Source: Paramoeba atlantica
Taxonomy: Eukaryota; Discosea
Direction: 5' to 3'
DNA: 40,544 bases
Assembly (NCBI GenBank): GCA_977017575.1
Contig: CDRNVI010000213.1
Coordinates: forward strand, 1 to 40,544
Shown here one piece after another: positions 21,801 to 32,268 of the stretch. How positions within the stretch are numbered: position 1 is the first letter of the stretch; each line of letters starts with the position of its first letter. The notes below the pieces were generated by a model. That model had not been told where the DNA came from and made no database searches. It saw only the letters and a program-made list of their open reading frames with translations. The translations under genes were made by a program, and so were the position numbers.

Positions 21801-24010
21801 TTATTTCCACCATTCAATTACTTTTTTCTCCTTGTCAACAACAATAATGGACCCAAAAGAATCAACAACAATCCCACGAGGATACTTCATATGATGTTTA
21901 CCAAATGAAAAAAGAAATGTTCCATCCTTCTCAAACACACTCACTCTTTCATTTTTCCATTCAGAAACAACAATTCTACCTTCCCCATCCACAGCAACAC
22001 TTCTTGGACACTCCAATTGAGAATTACCTGAACCTCTTGTTCCAAAACATCGAATAAAATTCCCTTCAATATCCATCACTTGAATCCGATGATTCCAATA
22101 ATCACAAATAACAATATTCCCATCCCCATCAACTGTAACAGCATAAGGTTTGTTAAACCGACCTTCAGAAGAACCTTTCGAACCAAAAGAACGAAGAAAA
22201 GATCCATCATTATCAAACACTTGAATTCGATTATTGAAAGTATCCGCAACAATAATTCGACCTTCTTCATCTACCTCAACTCCCCATGGTCCATTAAATT
22301 GACCATTTTGAAAACCATGTGATCCGAAAGATTTGATCAATTCTCCTTCTTTGTTCAATATTACAACTCTCCTTCTCGATTTTGACCAATCAAGAACAAC
22401 AATTTGATCATTCAATCCAATTGAAACATCAATAGGTTCCAATTCAAGTGAATCAATTGTTTTCTGAATTGTTTCAATCGTGTTCCCTTCTTTATCTCTC
22501 ACTCTCAATCCATCATTTTCACAAATAAAAAAAACCCCATCTCTGTTCACACTCACTCCAAAAGGGGATTCATTCAAAGGAAAAGAAGAAATAAAACGAA
22601 AAGAATCACCACCACCATCACAACAAATCACTCCTTTCTTTGGTTTTGAGAATAATCCAACTTCAGAAAGAATATCATTCGCAGTTTGAAGAAGAATCGA
22701 AAAAAGTTGGTCATCAAAAAAAAGAGAAGGATTAGTTGTTGTTGGTGTGTTGGATAAACGAATAATTGAATCTTTTCTTATTCTCAAATCTTCTTTCTCC
22801 AATTCTATTTCTTTCTTTTCAATTCTTTTCTTTTCTAATTTCTCTTCTAATTCTTTCATTTCTTCTTCAATCCTTTTTCTTTTTTCTTCAATCACAATCA
22901 ATCTTCGGTCCAATCTATCTCCAATCTCCACAACTTCATCCCTTTTCTTCAATACACTCTCTTCAATTGATTTCACTTTCTCTTTGTGTTTAACATGAGT
23001 TTCAAGAATACAACGAATACAAACAAAAAGAGAACATTGAAAACAATATCCACTGATTGTTTCAGATGGGTGTTTTGGACATTCTTTCATCAACTCATTC
23101 CATCTCTCATCACTCCCATCTCTCCCATCAGTCCTTGAAAAGTTGATCTTGGTTCGTTGTTCACGTTTGTGATTTCGAGAGAAAATAGAAGAAGTGTGAG
23201 ATGGATCACAGGAATCACAGATAAACATATTACAATTGGGGCAGAACATTTCAGTTCGTTCTCCACACGTTTCAAAATTCGCACATTCTGATTCATCTCC
23301 TGTTTTTTTATGTTTTTCAATCAAAACTGAATTTGAGAAAAGAAGAAAAAAGGGAAAATGAAAAAAAAAAAAAAGGAACCTGGTTGGGATAAAGAGATCA
23401 AATTTGAAGAAAGAAGAACATCAATCGTTTCCGGAATTAAGTAATTCATCACAAATATCTCAATGCTTTCACATTCGTTCATTTCTCTACAAACTGGACA
23501 TTTCACACCTTTCAAAGAGGATGAAGAAGACGAAGAGGAAGAGGGAGATGGAGGGGAAGAAGAGGAAGAAGAGGAAGAAGAGGAAGGATTTTGAAGAAGA
23601 AAGAGTTTGTGGAGACAAAGAGTACAAAAAGAAAGACCACAACAAGGTAACAACCTTGGTTCTTTTTCCCAACTCATCAATTCCAAACATATTCCACATT
23701 CAAATCTTTTCTTTTTCTCTTCTTCTTCCTTTCTCCTCTTCACCACTACTTCTTCTCTTTCTCTTTCTCCTTCTCCTTCTCCTTCATTTCCTCCCACTTC
23801 TTGTTCTCTCTTTCCAAGAATATCCTCAATTCTTCTTTCTCTTTGTTCAATTTTATCATCCTCTTCTTCAATCACATCAACATCAACAACATCACAATCT
23901 GTTGTTTGATCTCTTCGTTCTTTTTCATCATCACTTTTTCTTTCAATTTTTCTTTTCTTTCCCTCACTCTCACTTTCGACTCCTTCTCTCTTTCTCTTTC
24001 CCTCACTCAT
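21801..24010 (-). CDS. T7: complete TRIM-NHL-like protein, divergent linker
   Basis: On the minus strand exon 1 is 24010-23380, the intron 23379-23300, exon 2 23299-21801; 709 residues, uninterrupted. The order is as in T4. The linker between B-box 1 and B-box 2 has its own sequence (REQRTKINFSRTDGRDGSDE) in place of the usual RDGVEGGGRRRLEEE stretch, and B-box 2 starts CPKHPSE. The threonine run is short. Six NHL blades end IEWWK. Blade 1 is atypical (NRDGVFFICENDG). Variable residues differ from all other copies (blade 3 DTFNNR, blade 4 DYWNHR, blade 5 SEWKNER). It is the last TRIM copy before the LUC7/14-3-3 island; its promoter faces LUC7. Confidence 0.92.
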
Positions 24011-24311
24011 TCAGATATCAACAAAAAAAGATCTGAATCAAGAATTGTTGTTGGTAAGAAAAGAGAAGAAAAAACATATGAAAAGAAAAATACAAACATC
24101 AGAAACAAAGAATCAAGAGAAGGGGGATAATTTTGTGGGAGAAAAAGCTCGTCGAGTCGAGAATAAAGAAGCGGTCAAAAAAAAAGAAGAAAAAACCAAA
24201 CTCTTGGAGAAGAGAAAAGTGAAAAAAGCAAACAAAAAAAAGAGCCATTGGCCATTTTTTAGAGTTCTTTTTTTAGCTTTTTTCTATTTCTTTTTCTGTT
24301 TGTTTTTTCAA
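24011..24311. promoter_or_regulatory. Shared promoter region of T7 (-) and LUC7 (+)
   Basis: About 300 bases between divergent starts. Purine-rich on the top strand to about 24245, then T-rich up to the LUC7 ATG. It lacks the 18-base motif seen between TRIM pairs. No gene supported. Confidence 0.45.
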
Positions 24312-25149
24312 ATGGACGAAAATCGTGTGTTGTTGGACCAGTTGATGGGGATCGACAGAACTGGAGACCTTCTTGAAACGAATGAGGTTCTCAGGATCGA
24401 TGATCCTGATGTTTGTAAAAACTATTTGTGTGGATTCTGTCTTCCTGAACTTTTTGCCAATACAAAGAGCGCGCTCGGTTTGCCTTTTGTTGTTTCTTCT
24501 TCTTTCTGTTTCTGTTTCTGAGGGGCACTGACTCCCCTTTTTTTTTGTCTTAGAGCCTTGTTTGAAAAAACATGATCATTTTCTTCAACAAGAATATCAA
24601 CAGATGCTTGCAATTGGAAAAACCACCGAATACGGTTATGAGTTTGATTTTCTTCAAGAACTCGAGGCTCTCGTTAAAGTTCGAGATCGAAAGTTTTTTT
24701 CTTCTTTGTTTTTTCCCTTTTTCTTCTTTTGTTTTTGAAAGGAAAAAACTGACTTTGATTCTTCAAAGGGTCAAGCAAATCAAAGAAAGAATCGGAGAAG
24801 ACAAGGTAGGTTTTTTTTTTCTCGTTCTTGAGCCGCTTCTACATTTTTTCAAAAAATTGAGAGCTTTTTCACAGGATCAACCTGATGCTCTCACTCTGAA
24901 AGTTTGTGAGGAATGTGGAGGGATAATGGTTTCAAACGACTCAGAAGATCGAATTCAAAGTCATCTACAAGGAAAACATCATCTTGGTTTTGTTCGAATT
25001 TGTGAAACGATTAAAGAACTGAAGGTTTTCTTTTCATTTTTGTCTTGTTTTTCTTTGTTTTTTTTTTGGTGGTGGTTGTTTAATTTTCATGGTAGATGGT
25101 GAATCTCAAACCTGCAAAGAGAGAGGCTGGTGGTTCTGATGAGTCTTGA
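24312..25149 (+). CDS. LUC7: LUC7-family U1 snRNP splicing factor
   Basis: Five exons give a clean 190-residue protein: 24312-24477, 24554-24692, 24742-24805, 24875-25024, 25096-25149, with phases that agree at each junction and GT-AG borders throughout. The N-terminus has the LUC7 signature LLDQLMG, followed by the CCCH zinc finger (V-C-K-N-Y-L-C-G-F-C, then P-C-L-K-K-H). After a helical middle comes the second, C2H2 finger: C-E-E-C, then H-L-Q-G-K-H-H-L-G-F. LUC7 proteins sit in the U1 snRNP and help choose 5' splice sites. This one ends shortly after the second finger and lacks the arginine/serine-rich tail of many relatives. It is a single-copy housekeeping gene inside the cluster, converging with the 14-3-3 gene about 100 bases away. 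Confidence 0.92.
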
Positions 25150-25248
25150 CTCGAAGAAAAGCAGGAAAAGAGATGGACCTTGGTTTCCCTTTTGCCTGAG
25201 AGATGAAAGGGGTGAGAAAAAGAAAAGAACCAACAAAAAAAGAAGAGG

Positions 25249-25917
25249 TCAAACCTCCACCCAGATGGTTAAGTTATCTCTCATGAGTTGCAATGACACA
25301 CATGCTTCTTTATATGAGTCTTCATCAATCGTGTCCAACTCTCCAATCGCACTATCAAACCCCTCCTTGGTCATTTTGATTGCTTTGTCTTCCTCTTCTT
25401 CATCCCAAAGAAACATTGAATAATAAAGAACACAACGCAACCGAGTGCTCTGAGTGCTGTGCAAATCACTCAAACAAATCTTCAGCGATTGTTCATAATA
25501 TTTCCGAGCCTCTTCAGGTTCATATGTTGTGTGATTTACACGCCCCTGATTGTGATTGGAATGAATCACAAAAAAAGAAAAAGAGAAAGAGGAAAAAATT
25601 ACCAGCATCCAATAAATGGAGGCCAAGAATTCTGGGTGAGAGGTTGATTGGTGGTTGACCCAAGAGTTGAAAACAGATTTGGTCAACTCAACAATCTTTT
25701 GGTTCTCATCAAAGATTGGATCCCCTTCTTTTTCGAATGTTCCTGTGGTAAGAATCACCTGTTTTTCGTTATTATCCTGCGCGAGAGAAACCAGAAAGAA
25801 AAAGAAAAGAACAAAACCAACTGTTCTCCAGTGTATCAATAGAATCCCAGTCTGAGTTCGCTTGAATTCTCGGAAGAGCTTCAAGCAAAAGAACACTCTT
25901 CTTTTCCTTCACTCCTT
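25249..25917 (-). CDS. 14-3-3 family protein, C-terminal exons (5' part unresolved)
   Basis: Supported minus-strand exons: 25917-25822, 25742-25603, 25545-25249, joined by introns of 79 and 57 bases with matching phases. The last exon carries the 14-3-3 C-terminal helices: STRLRCVLYYSMFLWDEEEE, then FDSAIGELDTIDEDSYKEA and LQLMRDNLTIW, which align with the family's RLGLALNFSVF, FDEAIAELDTL and LLRDNLTLW. 14-3-3 proteins are dimeric phosphoserine/phosphothreonine adaptors. After DNLTIW there are only VEV and a stop, a very short tail; GTGGAG at that point might instead be a donor to one more exon. A further 5' exon ending at 26046 (VQLVEREENKR) fits the phase, but I cannot find the start. The 3' flank of T8 begins close by, so the 5' end may be damaged. 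Confidence 0.82.
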
Positions 25918-26421
25918 CTCAAGAAGAATCCCGAGAAGAAAATCCAAAAGAGAAAGGCGTGGCCAAAGGTGGTGAAACGTGATCATGAGAAAAAACAGAT
26001 TCAGAGAAAAGAAAAGTTGTTCTCACAATTGCAAAACTCACCCACCTCTCTTGTTTTCCTCTCTTTCCACAAGTTGCACATCAAAAACAAAAAGAAACGC
26101 CAAATTGAGAGACTCTGAAGGATAAAAATCGAAATTGTAGAAGAAGAAGGGATTGGAAAAAAAGAAGACCACCACACCACAACTGAGAGAAAAACTAAAA
26201 GGAGGGGGAAATTTTTTGAAGAAGATTAGGAAGATGAAGATCGCACCAAAGACTAAAAAGGAAGAATAAAAGAGAGAATAAAATTTCTTCATTAATTTCC
26301 TCTAAAAACAGAAAAAAGACGAATTGAAAATGAAGAAGAATCCACATTTTCATAAATGAAAAGAAAAAGAAAGAAAGAGAAAAGGAAAGAATAAAAAAAC
26401 AAACCCCTCCTCTCTTTTCAA
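25918..26421. other. Boundary between the 14-3-3 5' end and the T8 3' flank
   Basis: 25918-26045 is a likely 14-3-3 intron. From about 26121 the minus strand carries the T8 downstream block (26204-26121, with AATTTCGATTTTTATCC). The two meet at about 26100-26120, where the family flank runs directly into sequence that may be coding for the 14-3-3 gene. Confidence 0.4.
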
Positions 26422-28637
26422 TTAGTTCCAAAATTCAATTGACTCATTCCGCCCATCAGAAACAATAATTGATCCAAATGAATCAATAACAACCCCATTA
26501 GGATACTTCATGTGATGTTTACCAAACGAAAAAAGAAATGTTCCATCTTTCTCAAATACACTCACTCTTCTATTTTCTGAATCACAAACAACAATTCTAC
26601 CTTCCCCATCAACATCAACACCTCTAGGATAACTCAATTGAGAATCACCTGAACCAAATGTTCCAAAACATCGAATAAAATTCCCTTCAATATCCATCAC
26701 TTGAATCCGATGATTCTCAGAATCACAAACAACAATATTCCCATCTCTATCAACTCCAACATTGTTTGGGTAATGAAATTGACCTTCAGAAGGACCTTTT
26801 GAACCAAAAGAACAAAGAAAAGATCCATCTTTATCAAACACTTGAATTCGATTATTCCGAGTATCAACAACAATAATTCGACCTTCTTCATCCACATCCA
26901 CACCATATGGTTCATAAAACTGACCATCTTCAGAACCTTTTGATCCAAAAGATTTGATCAATTCTCCTTCTTCGTTTAAGATTACAACTTGATAACAACC
27001 TTGAGACCAATCAAGAACAACAATTTGATCATCCAATCCAATTGAAACATCAACAGGTTCCAAATGAAGTGAATCAATTGTTTTCTGAATTGTTGATTCA
27101 ATCATCTCATTTCCTTCTTTATCTCTCACTCTCAATCTACCCTCTTCACAAATAAAAATATTCCCATCACTGTTCACACTCACTCCAAAAGGTTGATTCT
27201 CCAAAGGAAAAAAAGAAGAAACAACACGAAATGAATCACCACCACCATCACAACAAATCACTCCTTTCTTTGGTTTTGGTACAACACCTCCTTCAAAAAC
27301 AATATCATTTGCAGTTTGAAGAAGAGTTGAAAAAAGTTGATCATCAAAAAAGAGAGAAAGATCACAATCAGTTGTTGTTGGTGTGTTGGATAAACGAATA
27401 ATTGAATCTTTTCTGATTCTCAAATCTTCTTTCTCCAATTCTATTTCTTTCTTTTCAATTCTTTTCTTTTCTAATTTCTCTTCGAATTCTTTCATTTCTT
27501 CTTCAATTCTTTTTCTTTTCCTCTCAATCAAAATCAATCTTTTCTCCAATCTATCTCCAATCTTTACAACTTCATTCTTTTTCTCTAAAATACTTTCTTC
27601 AATCGATTTCACTTTCTTTCTGTGATCATCATGTGTACCAAGAATACAACGAGTACAAACAAAAGAAGAACATTGAAAACAATATCCACAAATTGTTTCA
27701 GATGGGTGTTTTGAACATTCTCTCTTCTTCAAATTCTCCAATCCCACTCTCACCACCCTCTCCTCCTCCAATCTTCTTCTTCTTCCACCTCCCTCAACAC
27801 CATCTCTTTCAGATCGTTTGTGATTTCGAGTGAAAATAGTTGAAGTGTGAGAAGGATCACAAGAATCACAAATAAACATTTTACAATCAGAACAATACAT
27901 TTGAGTTTGTTCTCCACACGTTTCGAAATTTACACATCTTGGGACAACTTCCTCTTCTATTTTTATGTTCAAAAAAAGGAAGTCAGTCAATTCTCCTCCA
28001 ACTCCAAAGAGAAAAGAAAAAAGCAAAAAGTAAAACCTGAAGTTGATTGATTGGAGAAAGAGATCAAATTTGAAGAAAGAAGAACATCAATCGTTTCTGG
28101 AATCAAATAATTCATCGAAAGTGTCTCAACGCTTTCACATTCGTTCACTTCTCGACAAACTGGACAGTTCACTCCTCTCAAGGAGGAACAAGAAGAGGTA
28201 GCAGAGGGAGAGGGAGAGGGAGAGGAAGAAGAGGAGGAAGAAGAGGAAGGATTTTGAAGAAGAAAGAGTTTGTTGAGACAAAGAGAACAAAAAGAAAGAC
28301 CACAACAAGGTAACAACCTTGGTTCTTTTTCCCAACTCATCAACTCCAAACAAACTCCACATTCAAATCTTTTCTTTTTCTCTTCTTCTTCTCTTCTTCT
28401 TTTTATCACCTCTTCTTCTCTTTCTCCTTCTATATTTTCTTCTCCTTCATTTTGTCCCATTTCTTGTTCTCTCTTTCCAAGAACATCCTCACTTCTTCTT
28501 TCTCTTTGTTCTCTTTCATCATCATCATTCTCAACCTCAATTTGTTCTTTCGTTCCTCTCTTTGATTTTCTTTTCCCCTCCTCCTCACTCCCACTTCTCA
28601 CCACTTTTCTCTTTCTCTTTCCTCTTTGATCATTCAT
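26422..28637 (-). CDS. T8: complete TRIM-NHL-like protein
   Basis: On the minus strand exon 1 is 28637-28037, the intron 28036-27957 (80 bases), exon 2 27956-26422; 711 residues, uninterrupted. The start is set at the second in-frame ATG (MNDQRGKRKR), which aligns with MSDQRGKRKR in T2 and T4. RING with C-C-G-L-S-F-C-S-L-C and an interrupted serine tract; C-P-V-C-R-E-V at the end. B-box 1 begins after an EEEVVPR lead-in. B-box 2, coiled coil, short threonine run and six blades follow, ending IEFWN. Distinct variable residues: blade 3 DTRNNR, blade 4 DSENHR, blade 6 SDGRNESI. Divergent from T9. Confidence 0.93.
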
Positions 28638-29605
28638 TCTCTTTTTGCTCTTCAAACAAAATCAAATCAAAACAGGCTGTTTTCCAGGAAAATGAAGAAT
28701 CAGAGTTCAAGGCCTTCCCAAACGCGGATGATCGCTCTTTGTGTTGATCTGATTAAATGTCAACAGCGCCCACCACTGCTTTCTGTTGACAGTCAACACC
28801 CTCACTTCCCACCTCGAAAGGAAAGAGGAGAACAAAACTTTCTCCAAAACACTGAAAGTCGATCTTTTTTAAAGTTTCACAACCACGCCCAGAAAAAAAG
28901 AGAAACAAAAAGAGGACTGAAAGAAAGAGAGAGGGAAGAAAAGAGAGAGGAGGATTAAATATCATGTCAGAAAGAAAGAAAAGATATTTTCTCTTCAAAC
29001 AAGTAATTGTCTTCAAGAGGAGAGATGGGAAGAAAAATGAAAATTGAAAAGAAAAAACAAACCTCTCTTCCAAAGAAAAAAAGGACACAAAAAAGTTCAA
29101 AGCTCACAACCTAGAAAGAGAACCAAGAAGAGAAGACAGAAAGACAGAAAATCAAAAACGAGAGAGAGAGAGAAAGGTCCAAAATGAATACACAGGCGAC
29201 TGAAGAGGGACAAATGAAAACGAGAGGGAAAAAGAGATAAAAGAGACAAGACAGTCAAAGAAAGAGAGAGAGGGAAGAAAAGGAAACAGAAAAAACACAC
29301 ACAAAAAAAGAAAGGGTCCGAAAAGACGATTCAAAACTTTTTAAACAGCTGAAATTTTTTTTTTTGTTTTGTTTTTCCTCTTCTCTCTTCTGTGTCTTCG
29401 TTTGGGTGGTTTGTATTTTCTCCCATTTTCTTTTTCACCTTCTTTTTCTCAATTTTCTTTCCATCTCAGAGCGTTTTTCTCTGCTTCTCTTCTTGATTCC
29501 AGTATTGTGGTGCTTTTTTCATCTTTTCTTACTCATTGAAGAAAGTCTTGTTTTTCTTCCTTTTTGAACTTTTGCAAATTGCTCATTTTTTTTTTTGGCA
29601 GGAGA
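28638..29605. promoter_or_regulatory. Head-to-head promoter region of T8 and T9
   Basis: No gene supported. The part near T8 (about 28660-28810) is more mixed in composition and has TGTTGACAGTCAACA, a short inverted repeat, at 28787-28801. The rest is purine-rich to about 29355 and pyrimidine-rich after it. T9 is immediately preceded by a poly-T run ending GGCAG, which looks like a splice acceptor, so T9 probably has a 5' untranslated intron. Confidence 0.5.
29328..29354 (-). promoter_or_regulatory. Shared divergent-promoter motif, instance 3
   Basis: On the minus strand the core is TTTAAAAAGTTTTGAATC, preceded by TTTCAGCTG. It sits at the purine/pyrimidine flip between T8 and T9. Confidence 0.5.
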
Positions 29606-31702
29606 ATGAGTGAAGCAAGAGGAAAGAGAGAACATCAGAAAGATGAAGGGGAAGAGGAAGAAGAAGAGAAAAAGAAAAGATTTGAATGTGGGATATGTTT
29701 GGAGTTGATGAGTTGGGAAAAAGAACCGAGGTTGTTACCTTGTTGTGGTCTTTCTTTTTGCTCTCTTTGCCTCAACAAACTCTTTCTTCTTCAAAATCCT
29801 TCCTCTTCTTCTTGTTCTCCCTCTCCCTCTCCCTCTCCCTCTTCTTCTTCCTCTCTTTCTTCCTCTCCTTCTTCTCCCGCATCTCCTTCTTGTTCTCCCT
29901 CTTCTTCCTCTTCCTCTTCCACTTCTTCACTCTCTTTGAGAGGAGTGAAATGTCCAGTGTGTAGCGAACTGAATGAATGTGAAACAATTGAAACCCTTGA
30001 AAAGAATTTTTTGATTCCAGAAACGATTGATGTTCTTCTTTCTTCAAATTTGATCTCTTTCTCCAATCAATCAACTTCAGGTTTTTACTTTTTGTTTTTT
30101 TCTTTCTTTTTGTTGAGGAGACTTGACTAACTTTTTGTTGTTTGTTGAAAAGATACTAGAAGAAGAGAAGAGGAAGATAGAAGGAGATGCGTGAATTTTG
30201 AAACGTGTGGAGAGCAAACTCGAATGTATTGTTCTGATTGTAAAGTGTTTATATGTGATTCTTGTGATTCCTCTCACTCTTCTTCTATTTTCACTCGAAA
30301 TCACAATCGATCTCAACAACGAACTCTTACTCGTGGTGATGATGATGATGTTGGTTTTGTGGGAATGGAGAAATTGAGAAAGAGAGAATGTTCAAAACAC
30401 CCATCTGAAACAATCAGTGGATATTGTTTTCAATGTTCTTCTTTTGTTTGTGTTCGTTGTATTCTTAGATCTCATGATAACCACAGAAAGAAAGTGAATT
30501 TCCTGGAAGAGAGTGTCCTGATGAAGAGAAGTGAAGTTGTAAAGATTGGAGATAGATTGGAGAAAAGATTGATTTTTATTGAAAAGAAAAGAAAAAGAAT
30601 TGAAAAAGAAATGAAAGAATTGGAAGAGATATTAGAAAAGAAAAGAATTGAAAAGAAAGAAATAGAATTGGAGAAAGAAGATTTAAGAATAAGAAAAGAT
30701 TCAATTATTCGTTTATCCAACACACCAACTGATATCTCTCTTTTTGATGATCAACTTTTTTCAACTCTTCTTCAAACTGCAACTGATATTGTCTCTGAAG
30801 GAGGTGTTGTTGGATTCCTGAAACCAAAGAAAGGAGTGATTTGTTGTGATGGTGGTGGTGATTCGTTTCGTGTTGTTTCTTCTTTTCCTTTGGATGAGAA
30901 ACCTTATGGAGTGAGTGTGGACAGTGATGGGAATATTTTTATTTGTGAACTCCAGGGCGGATTGAAAGTGAGAGATAAAGAAGGAAATGAGATTGAATCA
31001 CTTCAGAAAACGTTTGATTCACTTCAGTTGAGGCCTATTGCTGTTTCAATTGGATTGAATGATCAAATTGTTGTTCTTGATTGGTCACAACCGGAACGAA
31101 AGTTTGAATCTAAAAGGAGACTTGGAATATTGAGCAAAGAAGGAGAATTAATCAAATCTTTTGGAACAGACGGTTACCAACCTGGTCAGTTTGACCGACC
31201 AAGTGGTGTGGATGTGGATAAAGATGGTCAAATTATTGTTGCCGACACTTACCATCATCGACTTCAAGTGTTCAATAAGGATGGATCTTTTCTTCGTTCT
31301 ATTGGTTCAAAAGGTTCTTCTGAAGGTCAGTTTTACCAACCTTACGGTATTAGAGTTGATAGAGATGGGAATATTGTTGTTTGTGATTGTGAAAATCATC
31401 GAATTCAAGTGATGGATATTGAAGGGAATTTTATTCGATGTTTTGGAACCAGAGGTTCAGATGATTCTCAATTAAGTTATCCAAAAAGTGTTGATGTGGA
31501 TGGGGAAGGTAGAATTGTTGTTTGTGAAGGAGGAAATCGGCGAGTGAGTGTGTTTGAGAAAGATGGAACATTTCTTTTTTCGTTTGGTAAACATCACATG
31601 AGCGAACCTCATGGGGTTGTTATTGATTCATTTGGATCAATTATTGTTTCTGATTGGGCGAAAAAGTCCATTGAAGTGTGGGACTTCCAAAAGTTTTTTT
31701 AG
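29606..31702 (+). CDS. T9: TRIM-NHL-like protein, the most divergent complete copy
   Basis: Exon 1 is 29606-30080, the intron 30081-30152 (72 bases), exon 2 30153-31702; 674 residues, uninterrupted. The start is MSEARGKREH, just after a probable splice acceptor; the in-frame ATG at 29564 lies in the presumed intron. The N-terminal charged region is much shorter than in other copies. The RING keeps all cysteines but ends CPVCSELNECETIETLEKNF. Its serine tract is broken by Pro and Cys. The B-box linker is different (SQQRTLTRGDDDD). Blade 2 has an insertion of a few residues (QPERKFESKRRLGIL). The C-terminus is extended (VWDFQKFF). The acceptor is placed at AAAAG ending 30152 because later AG sites break the frame. 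Confidence 0.9.
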
Positions 31703-32268
31703 TTGTGGGTTTGTACTTTGCTTTCCTTTTTTGTTGTTCATCACTCTTTGGGTTTATTTGAATGTGCGTGGGTCTTTTTTTCCTCTTTCTTGTTTCGTGT
31801 TTCATGATTTATTTTTTTTCAAAGGTGAAAAGAAGGAATTTGAAACATTTGACAAAAGTTTTATGTTTTCGGAACTTCAAATAAATCTTTATCGTTGTTG
31901 ACAAGTTGATTCTTCTCGCATATCCTCAACAAGCAACTCAGCGACACACCAAATTTGAGAGTGATGTAATTCTGGATAACAACAAAAGGGTCAATAATAA
32001 AAAAGTTGTTTTTGGGCATGTTGAGTTTGTATTGAAATTCAATCAACAAAAAGAACAGACAAAAGGAAACAAAAAAGAACAAAAATAATAAATTGACACA
32101 AAAAATAAAACAAACCAAAAAGAAAAGAGAAAAAAAGAAAAAAAGAAAAAAAGAAATAAACAAACAAAGAAACACCTGCACACTTCTCATTTTAAATGAA
32201 AACAAAATAAAGAGAAAAGAAAATGAAAAAAAAACGGAACCTCCTTCCCTCTTCCTCTCTTCAAAAAA
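31703..32268. other. Tail-to-tail spacer between T9 and T10
   Basis: No gene supported. A middle part (about 31860-31980) is less repetitive and has a few short frames, none convincing. About 31990-32070 is an inverted copy of 9075-9150 from the T2/T3 spacer. The T9 side lacks the conserved downstream block seen after T2, T4 and T6. Confidence 0.45.

Noticed and set aside
28787-28801. TGTTGACAGTCAACA inverted repeat as an operator or transposon end
   Set aside because: Too short and single; no partner repeat or target duplication found by eye.
28626-28958. 110-codon frame upstream of T8
   Set aside because: It spans antisense T8 N-terminus and A-rich spacer; no splice logic or family resemblance.
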